A stretch of 64,000 nucleotides of DNA from Pegea sp. RAD2-039 (Eukaryota; Chordata; Thaliacea; Salpida; Salpidae), in contig JAQGEQ010000020.1 of NCBI GenBank assembly GCA_034620365.1, forward strand, positions 558,001 through 622,000. Direction: 5' to 3'. The translations under genes and the position numbers were made by a program. Below are positions 11,033 to 25,300 of the stretch, in pieces (positions within the stretch are counted from its first letter, which is position 1; every line of letters starts with the position of its first letter). The notes under the pieces were generated by a model, which saw only the letters and a program-made list of their open reading frames with translations, made no database searches and was not told the origin of the DNA.

Positions 11033-14000
11033 ATGAAAACTTTTAACTTAAACTGCTTTTCATCTGAGCATATTCAACTGATTGAAAATAAAATCAATTT
11101 GTTCAAAGATTCAATTTTAGGTGAAAACTTTTTTAATAACTTCATATTAAAACTAGATACTTATAATTGATCTAGATGCTTAGATTTTTAAGACTCAATT
11201 TTTAATTCTATTATCATTGAAATTTAAAAAGTGTCTTGAGACAGATAGCTGTAATTTTTGAATTTGTTGTTTTTAAGCTTTGAGTTTGTACTTTACAAAT
11301 AAATGATAATTTAATTTGGTTAATTTAGTTTTTTTCTAACAGTTATGACTGCTGTATATTTAGAATAATTGACTAACTTAATTACTAAACATTTCAATAA
11401 TCTTTTTATAAAGAAAAACTTAAAAATTTATAATATTTTAAAGATCTTCCAAATGAAGAAGATTTGAGGGACATACTACAAACTTTGAGTAGTTTACTAG
11501 AAAATCCAATAAAAGAAAATGTTATGAAAGATATGAACAAAGTAAGTTTTAAAAACCAGATTATTTTTTCTCTTGGCTAAAATCTTTACAAGTTGATAAT
11601 ATTGTCTTCAGCTTATTGATAAGTTGTATGAAAGCAAGTTGCTTAAAACATTAGAAAAAAGGTTTTTGATGAATAATGTAAATTAATATTCAGCAAAATC
11701 AGGTATTTTTGGTACAAATAGAATAAACCAAGGTTTCAAACTTTAAGAGGACCCCTAAACTATAAATCTAAAATATATTTATTTCATTCAAAGTATGGCT
11801 ACAGATGATAAATAATATAACTCTTACAGCAAATATAAAACAAAATGACTGTAGAAAAATAACTAAAGATTCAATTAAACAGAATTATATTTTAAATTGA
11901 AGTTTGGATGACTATATTTCAATATTTAATTTGTTATAAAATAAAACTTTAAATAAACAAAAGACCCTCTTCTATCCAACAATCTATTTTCCATCAATTA
12001 TTGGACCTTACTACTTGAAAAACTTCTTTGTGAACATATACTTCTTATTCAATAAAGAATTCTTCTATTTCTCTAATACTTTTACTTTGTTGACTTAAAA
12101 ATAAGCTAGAATAGAATAATTATATTCAAGAGGTAATAATCAAATGATAAACTCTGCTTCATATTTACAACCTTCTCACAAATGTCTTGGAACCAGAACA
12201 ATTTTCAAACCCACTACTAAACTATAAATGTATAATTGTTGTACATATGCCTTATTTTCAACAAATCATAGTTATAGAAAAATAATTAAATGATTTTCTT
12301 TAATATTCTATAATTGGAAAATATATTCAGCAACTTTTCAAAAATTAATCTCAAAAAACATTTTTTTAATTTTAATGTCAACCTAAAAATATCTAAAGTT
12401 TCTAAAATTTTGCAAAGATTTAATTTTTCAACCTTCTCTTTGAAGTTAAAGACATCTTTTATCTAAGACTCATTTGATAATTTATTTTTATCTGTTGTTC
12501 AGATGAGAGTCATTAAAACTTTATTTATTTTAGATGAAGAAGACACTCTTGAAAAAAACCTTTTATCAACATAGTGATCTTATACATTTAATTTGCCAAA
12601 TGTATCTTCTTTCAAAAGCAAAAAGTCAATATAAGAATATATTATTCAGGTATCTAAAAGTCAAACTCTAAAAATATTCAAAAATTTACAAAATATTTTT
12701 AGAAATTTAAACTCATTAAAAATATCTAATTAAAATTGAGTATTTGCAAAAATCAATAGATTTTTTTTTAGCAATTTTTTTTTAAACATTTAATAAAATA
12801 ATTAAATAGGATTAATTTGGCTACAATAAATCATTCTGTTCAATAAATTAGCTTTAAAAATACTTCTATTTTATTTCCTTATTTTTAAAAATCTTTTTTC
12901 TGCAGTTGTTTAACAAATGATTCATTTGATTTCAAAAAAGCTAAAGTTCATTTAAAAACATTATTATCAGAAGAATTAAACATAAATTCACCAAATACTG
13001 TGTTTAATGTTCAACAAATCGCTTTATCTTTATTTGGAAACCAACTGATACCAGCATTAACCAACAAAGGTATTAGTAATAACCACCAAATCAAATTGAT
13101 CAAGATTTGTTTTTAGTGTTGAAGAATTTCCTACAACAATTTCAATTCCTCTTAAATGGTGATGAATTTGATGTGGATCGAATTTGTGATCTCATAAAAT
13201 GTCTTTTGACTCTTTTTTCTAAGATCAATCTTGTTGAAGATCTTCACTTGAAAGAAAACTTGAAACATTTTACTGAAATGTGTTTAAAAGTTTTTAAAAA
13301 AGGTTTTTAATTTGGTTTTTTGACAAAATTCACGAAATTTTTGTAAATAAGTTTTTCAGATCAATTAATTGGAAATTGTTGGACTTGTTCTGGGATGCTT
13401 TTTATCTCACTTAATCTTCCTCTGATTAATTTGAATGAGGTTAAAACTTGAAAACTGAAAAATCAGATTTGATATATTTGTATTCAGGTGGAATTATTAT
13501 TTCAAGAACTGAAAACCTCTGAAACAAACAATCAAAACTACCAAATTGTAGAAATGGTTGTTTTAAATGGTTTGCTGGTCTCAAACCAACTTCTTCAAAT
13601 GGTAAAACCATCTAACTTCATTTTCAACCATTTTAATAATTATCAAATTGTTTATAGAAATCCGAAAACTTTCTGAAAATAAATTCTTTTGTTTTCAAAC
13701 TAATCAGCAATCACTTTAACAAGTTTGTTCTTCACGTTTGTCTTATTTCAAAATAACTCTTTGATCTTCATCTTTATTTCAGATCTCATAAGACTACTTC
13801 AAAAGTATTTCTAGCTCGCTGCTGCCTCCAGTGGACGATCCTACTTAAGTGATTCACTAAAAACTTTTTAATGAAAAGATTTCAAAATACTTTTTGAATT
13901 TAAAGAATGCGAAAAGAGACTCATGAAATGACAGAAAAGATGACGTCATCACTAATCACCTACGTAATCGACCAATTAGATGATTGTATAGATATAATAC

Positions 14001-17000
14001 GTCATTTGTCACGTGATATTTTAACAAACTTACTTGCTGCTGACGTCATCGTTCGTAGACAAGGTATAAGATTGATGTTGATGATGTCATCAGTTTGTGA
14101 TGTGATAATTTAGATGGAACCAAACGGAAATTGATAGATGACGTCATCAGCGCGTCATCAGATCTCTTGGTAGAATCATCCACATCCAAAAGATCTTATC
14201 TTTTTCTAATGATCGTAATTGTAAATAATCTTAAAGATACTCGATGCTTGTTGGATGTTGATCACATCATATCCCTGCTTTTACAAGGTCTTCTTTCTAC
14301 CTCTATCTTCTGTATGATTTAATCTCTTCCCCACAGCTTTAAATGATGTGTCCTTAAGAAGATTTGCTTCACAACTTTATCTTCAACTCGCAAAAAGTCA
14401 AATGATCAATAAGAGCAAAGATGAGAGCATGAAGTTGTGGATGAGGAGTATCATCTTGAATTATTTGATAGGATCACAACATGCTGAGGTAAATCTGCAT
14501 CCTAATCTTCATCATCTTCATCTTCTTCTTATTAGATCATCATCAGTAACCTGATCTCTTTTTATGGAGCAGAATCCATTTGTTACATCCAAAAAGTCTT
14601 GGATGAAGAGAGCAAAGATCAAGTAACGATTCTAATTTCAAATCTGAACTTTTTTATGATTTTTATTTTTAGGATCAGAATCTTAGGGTCTTACTCTTAT
14701 GTGCAAAGTTCCTGCAAAAGTCCAGTGTCCAGCCCGCGGTACACACTGGTCACCTGTCCAACTACAACAGTGGTATTTTGTGGCGAGACACAGTCCCTGT
14801 ATCCAAGATTATATTAGGATTGGTCCATCAAGACCCTCAAGTACTTTCTAATTTGACCAATAGACTTGTGACGACAAATAATCAACTTTTTAGCTTCGAA
14901 TTGCGACCATATCACTGGTCTGCAACCACTACCGACCGTCTACACCTGTCAGCAGTCTCGACTTGTGGTTATTGTGTAATTATCTGCCTTATTCTATTAA
15001 ATCACAATGTCCAGTTTTCAGACAACAACTTGTATCAATCTTTAGGGAGGTAAGATCTTTCTGATCTTTCAAATCTTTTCTGATCTTTTAATTTTTAAGT
15101 TTTTTTCGCGACTTTTAATTAACTACTCATCGCTGAAACGCGCCACCAAGCGAAATAAAGATGATAAAGTGCACCCTCTAGTGGTTGAGTATCAGGTGAG
15201 TCCCTTGATTCAGGATGTAGATCTTGAAGATTCAGGATGTAGATCTTGAAGTTGATCTTATTTCGCGCAGAAATTTGTTTCTTGGATTTTCACCTTCTTG
15301 CTGAAAAATATTTCTCTTATGACGTCATCAAACGCACGTAAAATGACGTCATTGATGTTGCTAAATGAAGTGATGACGTCACTACCGCAAGCTTCCGGTA
15401 ATTTCCGGTTTTTAAGAAAATATTTGCAAAATTTGATAAATTATTTTGCTTTTTTTCAGATTTTTACCAAATTTGTCAAAAGCTTGTAGGAAGTGATGAC
15501 GTCATCTTTCTCAACAAGTTGATCGATTGTGATGACGTCAGAGGACTTGTGTATGATGTATTGACGTCATCGATGTTTGCTTGTTCGTCGTTTGAAGTTG
15601 TGAGAATTGCAACATTTTGGCTTTTTTCTATTTTCTCAAAATTCCTTTTTTTTTCAGTTTGAAGAAAATTTCGAAGAAAAACTCAACAACTTCCTGATCG
15701 GATGTCGAGAAGAAAAGTCCCCGGATGCTTGCCAGCTTTTTACGACCAGATTGAAATTATTTGTGAAAATCTTTCTAATTAGCTCCAAAAATAAAATAGA
15801 AAAATCGAATTTGATGAAAAAGTAAAAAATAAAATATTTCCTCAAAAATCTATTTCTAATTTCTTCATTTATTTTTAGGATTTCTGATAAAATCACAAAT
15901 TTTCTTCAAGAAGACATTCAAAGTGCTGAAGAAGATCTTACTTCATCAATCATCATCAAACCAATTTACGGATCACTTCTTTCATTGATTGAAATCTTCC
16001 CGTTTATTGAGAGCAGGTAAAAAGATGATTTTCTCTTCAACCAATCAAATATCTTCTTTTCAGTTTGCTGTCTTCTGATTGGTTAAACTTTTTGGAGACG
16101 ATGACAACGCTGTGTTTTAAAGTTAATCACGTGGTGTCATCAGTCGTTAAGTGTCCAGCTCCTGAAGGAGTTCTTATTGATTCGGAAGATTTTGAGAGCA
16201 CACAAGGACATCAGAGTAGTAAAGACACTGAATAAAAAAACAAACTAATTTGTTGTTTGTTTTTTAGATGATAAATCTCAACGTTTATTACTCTCTTGTT
16301 TCCGGTGTTGTAAAAATTCTTCCAAAATCTTAGAACTGATTTCTACAAAGATCTTTCAACTCCCTGATCTTCGTCTTCAGGTACACCACTGATACAACTA
16401 GAGGGCGCTAACTTGTTTTCTTCAGTTTGTGTCAATTGGATCTCATTTGAAAGATCAGCTTCTGCAACTTACTCATCGAGGATCTTTTGAAGTTACTTCT
16501 GATTGTCTAAAGATCTTCATCTCGCTCATCTGGAAGTAAGACTTTCTATTCATCTTCATGTTGATCACGTGATTGAATTTATAGGAGTGGTGAAAATGAG
16601 TTGATAAAGATCGCTTCTGATTGGCTGAAAGAGGCGCTACAAATGCTAGATGACGTCACTGGGTTGTGTGTGACGCGACGCAGCGCGGGGTTTCCCCTTT
16701 TGTTTCAAGTAATTTGCTGATTAATGTCCACTGACCACCAACCTTCATTATGTTTAGTCAATTCTAACTGCACACAAATCACTGAAAGTGGACCAGATGG
16801 TGGACCACACCTTTAGCCAGCTGACTAAAAATCTTTCTGATCCATCTCGAAGTGAACAAATGATCATCCGCAAGGTGGCGCTCTTCTACTATATTCATCG
16901 ATTTGATGTTTAATTTATTCAGATTCATTCACTTAACTGCTTACATCTATTGATGCGTGACGCGGCACTTTCCAATCACGTGACTTCTTATATCGATGAG

Positions 17001-19356
17001 TGTTTGTTGTTAGCTGTGCAAGGTGAAAAGATGATGACTCAGCAGAAAATGAAACTTTTTTGTTTAGGATTAATTTCACCTGATTACAAGATCGTCAACT
17101 CATCTAATCTTCTTTTCTCCACTCTCATTATCAGATTATTTGGATGCGATCATGATCAGAATCTTGAAAAGATCTCGATTCATAATAAGTTACTTGAAGA
17201 TTCTTTTCGATAAAAGCTGGACTCTTTTTTTTATTTAGATTATCGGCAAGAGAATCACAAAAACGGATTCCAAAAATGATGAAGTTTATTTTCAATTTTC
17301 TTCAAACAATTTCCGAAAAAGGTAAATAGGAAGAGATCTATCTTCAAATAATCATCTTGATCTTCATCAGAGTCAATTAAGATGATCGACAATGTCCTTC
17401 TGTATCCTCTTCTTCTAATACTAAATCGAATCTATCCTACTAATAAGGATCGATCTTTAGGAAGATACATACCTTTGTTGATCAAGTAAGATCTTCTTCT
17501 TGATCTCTGCATCTGATCTGATCTGTTGCAGAAGCTGTAAAAGTTGTGTTTACAAAAACCGCATCACATCTGCATCTGCTCTTGCATCAATGCTTCATGT
17601 GTCCTTCTATCATCCGGAAGATCTTGATGATTGGAAATGGAATGCTACTGCTACAGTTGTGAAAATTTTTCGTTTTTTAAACATCCGACTTTCAACAAAC
17701 TCGATTCACGGATCATTACTTCAGGTTGCTTCTCGCGTTTTCTTCAATCTTAAAAATGTTTATTTTCATTTTTAGATCAATGAATTGTTGAATAAATTAA
17801 TGAGGCATGAGACGATGATACTTGATTGTGATTGGTTGAAAGTTATCATGAAAAACTTTTATCAATTTGTTACTTTATACAAGTGAGCAAATATTTAGGA
17901 GTCTTTCTGTTTGAAACAAACTTCTTTCTTTCAGTTTACAAACTTGTTCCCTTGTTACTTCACTTTTGATGGAGATTTTCACGAAAATTATCGAAATTTA
18001 TCAAACTACTAAAATGGCTTTTTGCACAAAAGGTAGCAGCTACATCAGAATCAACATCCATCAATTGATCTTTCTTCAACAGATTTCGATCTTCTTCTTC
18101 CTCAATTCATCAACTTTATTGATCCTCAAAGATCTTTACAAATCAAATCCAGCTCTCTTCTAATCTTCTGCATCTTTCGGTTATCTTGAAATTCTTCATC
18201 TTCATCATCAACTTCTTCATCAACAGATACTTTCCTCATCATCACCAACAAATCATCAACATCCTCATCAAATCTTCTCAGCTCCTCAAGACTCTTTTGT
18301 CATCTTCACAGCTTCCCAGCATTATTCAATATCTCCCAAGTAGATCCCAACATCCGCTCTGATCCTCATCTTCATTAAAACTCTTTCCAGCTTCCTCCTT
18401 CATCAACTTACTCCTCAGAAGCAACGATTTGAAATCTGAGCATCTAACCTCGGTGCCAAATCTCCAAACTCCATTTTCGACTCTTATTGACGTTTTCATC
18501 TTCAGATTCTCAATCTTCTCGGCCATTGCTCCCTGAATGGCGTTGATGACGTCATCACTGCTCTGGAGACATCCCTGTCGATCTTTGAAAGATCCCAGAA
18601 GATTGAATTGAAAGAAGCACTAATAGCTTTTCAATCAAAATGCTTTTTGTATCTCTCACCTCAGGTATGACGTCATTAAAAGTGATGACGTCACAAAGTA
18701 TCTGATCATAAACAGATGGAAGATGGGATTAGTCAATTTGTGGTAGTGTGGATCCAACAACTGTCAGCAAGCTCTTCTTTTGATCCGATTCGCCACCAGG
18801 TGGCGCTGGCACTCAGACAAGTGAGTAGATGTAAAGACTTTGTGGAAGCAAGCTGGATGCAGGGAGTAGGTCTGTAATCTTATCATATGATCCTTGCTTC
18901 TGATCTTTTGATCTTTTAGAGCATCAGGTCTTTAGATGTTTGGAACATCACTCTTGATCTCATTACGGATGATTCTCATCGCGTACGTGACGTCATCAGC
19001 GATGCTGTGATGTCATTGTTTCGATATAAAACTCTGCATCGTGATTGGTCAGTGGGATCGGCAGTTCTTCAATCAAGTGAATGACGATTTTGGTCAAATT
19101 CAAATATGACTAAATTGATGACGTCACAGATATACACGTGACAGATGAATTTGTTCTTCATGCTTCACTAGTTTTCCTCGACAACAAACAAATCTGTGAT
19201 GTGATAAGATTCAACAAGTTGGATGTAGATGTTGATTCGAATGTAGGAGGTCAACTTTTTCCAAGAAAAACTGATTCTTATCTCGAGCATTCTCATCTGA
19301 TTCTAAAAAAGTTTGAATCTTTTCTGTTTGAAGATTATAAAAAGGATTCTTCATAA
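11033..19356 (+). CDS. THADA: THADA, regulator of tRNA 2'-O-ribose methylation (Trm732 homologue), 40 exons
   Basis: THADA/Trm732 partners the FTSJ1/Trm7 methyltransferase for position 32 of tRNA, in the cytoplasm, and is a large alpha-solenoid. My spliced model joins in phase to 1652 codons (human protein about 1950). Exons: 11033-11120, 11444-11541, 11612-11677, 12534-12649, 12906-13069, 13117-13302, 13360-13439, 13488-13601, 13658-13722, 13783-13848, 13906-14063, 14114-14287, 14337-14488, 14536-14622, 14673-14840, 14894-15049, 15100-15195, 15271-15397, 15460-15599, 15658-15821, 15879-16016, 16064-16218, 16268-16380, 16426-16535, 16585-16708, 16758-16874, 16923-17022, 17068-17188, 17239-17321, 17371-17485, 17532-17724, 17776-17882, 17935-18032, 18083-18179, 18227-18339, 18391-18452, 18506-18664, 18716-18820, 18920-19076, 19130-19356. 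Identity rests on the DUF2428 signature VTRRSAGFP (about 16666-16692) and on NSSNLLFSTLIIRLFG, IHGSLLQ and SLDVWNITLDLI. The start and the exons before 12.5 kb are least certain. Confidence 0.9.
13941..19126. repeat. Cluster of 15 exact TGACGTCA palindromes within THADA
   Basis: Exact octamers begin at 13941, 14041, 14139, 15320, 15344, 15374, 15497, 15533, 15562, 16651, 18547, 18668, 18686, 18988 and 19119. They fall both in exons (where they read DDV, MTSS or TSS depending on frame) and in introns. TGACGTCA is the full CRE/ATF-type palindrome. On random expectation an 8-mer occurs about once per 65 kb, and less often in AT-rich DNA. Confidence 0.85.
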
Positions 19357-22300
19357 AATTAGAAAATGTTTTTTGCATAAAAAAAATCAAATCGAATTTT
19401 ATGTTTGATTGAGTCACTAAAGATTTGATTGATAGATGCAAGGACTCTGATTAAGATCCACTGTAGAAGCATTCTAGTTGATCTAACACCCTGACCTCTA
19501 AAACTTCTCGTCAAACAATACCAAGTAGCTGGGTGGTTATTTCTCAATTTGTTGATCATTAATTTAGTTTAAAAACATTTCTTCAAATATAAAAACTCTG
19601 TTTTATCTGAAAACATGAATTTCTACTTTGAATAGCTCAACTAATCAAATTAGAATTTAAATCAATTTATTTTTATAATTACCTCGGATTGGAGTTCTTC
19701 TGTAGAATTTGCGGGTTTTGAATTTCTCAGCATTTCTTGTAATACATGTAATTATCTAAAAAGTTTTGAAAACAATTAACAAAAATATTATTTCAATTTA
19801 CTAGAAAGTTTCTTTTCACTAATGTGTCTTTAAACTTCCAGAAATTAATTTCTAGATAGACAATAATTTCTTCAAGTATTTTGATAATAACTCTTAGAAG
19901 ACAAAACCGTTTTTTTTTTCTGAGGGTTTTAGTAAACGATTGTTATAAGATAAATCTTTTTAACATTTTCTGAATCATTTAAAATTAAAAAAAAGATTTA
20001 TTATCTGCTAAGTGTCGCTAGAGAGCTCAGCTTGCTTCATTGAGGCAAAATGTTCAAGTTTTTCTGATATGAATTTCACTCAATTTTATTCCATTCAAAT
20101 TATTTTAATCTATTGTACCCGCCATTTTTTTGATAAATAAGTTGTTTCAAGTTAAAAGTACCAGCTTTAGTGGTTCATTTATTATTTATCATTTTTGGTT
20201 TAACACAAAAATTTTGATTTAAGTAAAGCACCAAGTTTTCTAACTTTTTCTGAAATTGTAATTTTTTTACAAAAAGTACGGATACCAAACTAGTTCTGAA
20301 TTGAAATTAAATGCTGTTAATATAAAAACCTGCTAAAAATGATAACAACAAAGTACACAAGTAACAAAATTGAAACGGTAAAATGGTTTATTGATTTTTA
20401 CTAGTTGTTGCTATTTATCAAACAGTCGAACGCCTTGAATAATAGATTAACAAAAATCAGTCAAAAAAAGGATTATATTTTCTAATCTAACCACTATAGA
20501 TGTGGTTGGTATAGGAAAAAAGCAAAATATATACATGTTGTGTAAGTTTATACATATTTCATAAATGTACTATCTATAATATTTTAGTACATTTGTAAAA
20601 TAAATTGGATTACAAAGTAAGCTAGTAAAATAAGAACAAGCTTACCATTTTTCTTGTATGTACTTAAAATGTTTTTTTTAAATTATTTTATAAAACAAAA
20701 TAGCAAGTGATTTTGCTAATTATTCGAAAATTTATTTTTATACTTGGTAGTCTGAAAAGCAAATTAAAAAGCGTTTAATTTATTTGGTTAAGATATATCT
20801 GAACAACCCATTTAAAATTTCAAACTAAATATCTTAAATGCTAACTACAATCTGGAGTTTTTTTCTAAACTAAATAATGATTTACAATTGATTCCAAATT
20901 AATCAAACCTTTTTAAAGTAATAAATAAATTATTGATTTTAAAATATGTTCATTGTTGTTTTTCATCAATAAAGACATTCTGTTTATTTCTTTTCTATTT
21001 AAGGCTTTAAAATAATTAATTTTTGATTTGTAGAATTTCAAATAAGCAATTAGTAAAATTATTTTGCCTAAATAACAATTTAAAATGTAAGCTATTATTT
21101 TCCAAAATATGTTTTAGTTACTTTCTATCAACTATTTGTTTAAATAATTGTTGATTGCTGCAGTAAATGCTTGGAACTGTCATCTTAGCCATTCAACATC
21201 TGAGTATGGAGAAAATAGTTACTTTTTCAAAAACTTATTTATCAAAATGTTGTCGTATATTGTGGTTAAAAGTTCTATAGATATTAAAATAACATTTTTA
21301 ATTAGATTTATAATAAATTATTCATTTACTTGATTTGAATTTAAAAAATAACTTTTCTTTAAAAAATGATGTATTTTTGCTTTAAACAGAAATATTTTTA
21401 TGATAAATTAAAAATTGGAAGGTGTAAACATAACCAACAATGTTTTTGTCTCTTTGAAACCTTCACAACACAATAATTGTTGCTTATATAATACAACTTT
21501 TCGCTCTTATATTTCTAAATCAGTATTTCAAATAGTAAATAGGGTTAATTTTTTTTAAATTACATTTTATTTCATTTAGTTTATACAAGTAAAAATATAA
21601 ATTTAAAAAATGAAAAATGATAATGATGTTGGTTTTTGTATAAAATAAATGTTTTAGTCATTAGTAGTCGAAGACTTAATCATTCCTAAATTCCTTTAAA
21701 ACAGTTTTTCTCCTTGAAAAGCGCTTGTACGGTGAATTAATCTCTAACCTTCTTCAATATTTACGTTTTTTCGGATTTGATTTGATCAACTATAGATCTA
21801 TCTTACTATAGCGTACTTGTCACTCAGAAAGAAGACACATTTGTCACTAGATATAAATCTATTTGATTTGAAATACTGAAGTTAAAGTAATGAGACTAAA
21901 ATCATTTGATTAAAATGTTTACAAGAAATCTTTTGTAACAATTGTCAGTAATTTCTACATCATCAATTTCTTTAAAAATCTATTATGATCAATACATTTT
22001 TTTACAGAATAAAAAAAACCTTTTAAGTGAGCTTTGAATGATATTGCAGTGAACGAGAGAAGATAATTTAATTACTGTTTATTCTAGTGCTTTCCATTAT
22101 TTCAAGAAAATATTTTGGAAACTGTACTTTTCTTTGAAATTTGTTGGTTAGTAATAATTACATTAAAGTAGAAACAAAAATGTTTACCAAATGTAATTTG
22201 CTGCAAGCTTGAAGTTTGCACGCGAAAAACTAAAAGTAATTTGAAAGCAATTCGAATCACTTGATGAGATTCTAACCTTTTCACTTCTTCAACCAGAGTG

Positions 22301-25300
22301 GTAGTAAAAACACACAATCTACTTGTATAGGATGTAAAGTTCTTAAATGTAATCTTCATATACTTGTGTCTCCTTCAAATCGACTAGTTTTGTTCAGTTT
22401 CTCTAATGGTGCATACAAATGACTGTGTGCTAGTGATTTTTGACAACTATTCACTAAGCCACTTGTTGTGGTATTCATTCAACTAACTTTTTACCATTTT
22501 GGTAAAACTTTGTGACATTTTAACCATCATGAACAAAAACCCTTATTTACTTTTAAAATACCTAAAAAGTTTCTCGTGATATATTTGAAGAGTTTTATTA
22601 AATGAACTTTATTATACAAAATGTTAGTTTATTAGTAATAAGCAATTATTAAAAAAGTTTGGAAATAACTTTTAAGAAAAAATCATACAAATAAGTTCGG
22701 TAGGTTGTTATTTAATTATGTTTGGAAAATTCGATAAAAGTTAATGACAAAGCAACCAGAAGGAATTTACTTTTAATAAAGATAACAAATAAACTTTTAT
22801 TGACTTCATATCTGGTTTAGATTTATTATCTAACAAAGATTAAATGATTATTGATAAATCGCTTTTAGACATGGTCATATGTATTTAATGACTAAAACGT
22901 TTTGTTTAGTTGATAAAAGCTGGAAAATTTAATATCACAATAAAAGTTACTTTCATTAATGAACATTAAAACTTCTCAGTAAAAATCGACGATTTCACAA
23001 AGAATATGAATATTTTCATTCTTTTACTTATGATAGTTAACAGATTGAAGTAATTGATTTAAAAGAAGGTTTTGTTTGAGCATTTGTGTTTGGTTAATAG
23101 GTGCTTTCCCTATCTCTTCTTTCTTTAATTGTTCTTGTAGCTGTTTAAAGTGTTCTCTTTGTTTATTTAGCAAAAAATATTCTTTATTACTAATTTGTAG
23201 CTTTCTTTGCTTTGTTTATTAGTCAACTTTTTTGAAAAGTTATTACCAACTTTAAAAAGTTTACTGAAGATTTAATAACTCGAAAAAGTTATGCAAAACT
23301 TATAAATTGTTACACAACACCTAAAATAAACTTTTATAAAAAGATTTTTTTAATTTATAAGTTTACTTTTAAATTTATGATGTTAACGCAAAGAATAACA
23401 TAAAAATATTTCGCTATAACCAGAAATTAAACAACTATTTTTAGCCATAAGTTTGGTTTGATATTTTAAGTTAATGTTTTAATTGGTTTCTTTTATATGA
23501 CTTTGATTTAAAGTTTCTAAGAGTATTTGACTAGCTTGTATTTAGTTAGAGCAAAAACACTGTTAACACATCTTTTAGGTTGTTTTATTTTTATTTGTGA
23601 TAAATTATATTTTTCATGATACTAAAAAAACCATAAAAAAAATTATTCAAAATTATTTATAGTTAAAATTAAATGTTTTAAAGTAGATTTGAAAGCAAAA
23701 ATATATTTTGATTTGTTGATATATGTTGTTTTATTTCAGAAATTCTCAGATAAAAAGTTTACTAAATCAATGTTTGCATTAAAAATACTTTATAATTTAT
23801 TTATTCTAATTATATAATTATAGAAATTTTGTTGTCTCTTTGCAGTTTTTATCTTACTTTGTATTTAATATTGTTCACTTATATAAAAAGTATAAATGAA
23901 GAAGTATTGAAAAAGAGTTTTACTATACAATCAAGTTACATAACGTTTGTTTATTATTTACAGCAAACAAAGCAAACTGAAGGCGACAATTGAAAGAATA
24001 TAAATTGTGAAATATCAAAAAAGAATTCTAAACAAATGTTAAAAGAACTACTTCATGTGTTTCAAAATATTTAAAAATGACGTTTCTTATGTTTTTGACA
24101 CAAACATTGTATTTAAAACAAAAAGTAAATAGTTGTTTCAAGAAATATGTTTGTAGTATTAATAATATAATAACTTAATATTCACTTAGTAACATTATTA
24201 GATTTATTTGTATCTAATATAAATTCTTATAAAAAGTTAGTTTTTAATCTACTTTAAATATAACCTCAAAAATTCTTTTCAAAAATATTTTGATAAAAAA
24301 CATTTATTTTGAGAAACATTGATACTTTTTAATATCAAATTAATTTTTTAAACTTTTGAGTAAATAAATCATACATCAAGAAGAAAAAATAAAAAGTAAA
24401 ATTATACTGTGAGCAAAAACAGTTCATATAAGTTCTAAGATTTCATTCAAAATACTTTTACCAAAAATATGCGGCAATATTTTCATTAACTATAAAAATA
24501 TTAGTATCTCTAAAATTTATTTAAATTTTTTTAAATTTAGAATAATATATCTGTTTCTCATTTGCCTTTTAAATTGAATAAAATCTTTGCATAAATTTAT
24601 TTTAATGTTGTAACTCTTACTTTATAAACATTTACAAAATAATTTATAAAGTTTTAAAAGGCTTGCACTTTGAAATTATAAAATGTAATTATAACCCAAT
24701 TAGAGATAATTTTATGTAATATACTAAATTGGTTTGGAATAATAAATCAAAATTCAGGTAAAGTTAATTTTAACTAAAAGTCAAAACTGAATAAGTTTTG
24801 TATTCAACGAATAAAAGCTTATCTAAGCTCTAAGTAAATAGTACAATATAAAGATATTGGAATCCATAAAAAAAAGTATACTTTTTAAGAAAATTAGTTA
24901 TAAGCAGTAAAATTAATTTGTTTTTAGACAAAAAAAGATAAGTGAAGGCTTATTCTAGACTTCAATATTTAACTTTTAGATTAGAAATCAAAAGATTTAT
25001 TTTAATAACTAATTGTATGTGATAAATTCACTGTTTGAATGGTACTATAAAATATGAACAAATAAATTAGTTGAAAAATATTACTTGATTGTACGAGGAT
25101 TTAAACAAGATATTGTTATAGGATATGTAAACTATTCCTAGATATTAAAAGTTAACAGATAAACCTTATGAGAAAATTTTTATTAACAAACAATTTTATT
25201 GAGCTAAAAGTTGAACTAAAGCTGTTAACTTTATAAGAGGTTATACATAAAGTACTTATGTGAAAGAAGTTATATGTAAAGTTTCTTTAAAAATTCTCAG

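Noticed and set aside
10684-11046. 120-codon open frame overlapping the proposed first THADA exon
   Set aside because: It is in a different frame from the THADA exon and reads as AT-rich low-information sequence rich in Phe, Leu, Lys and Asn.
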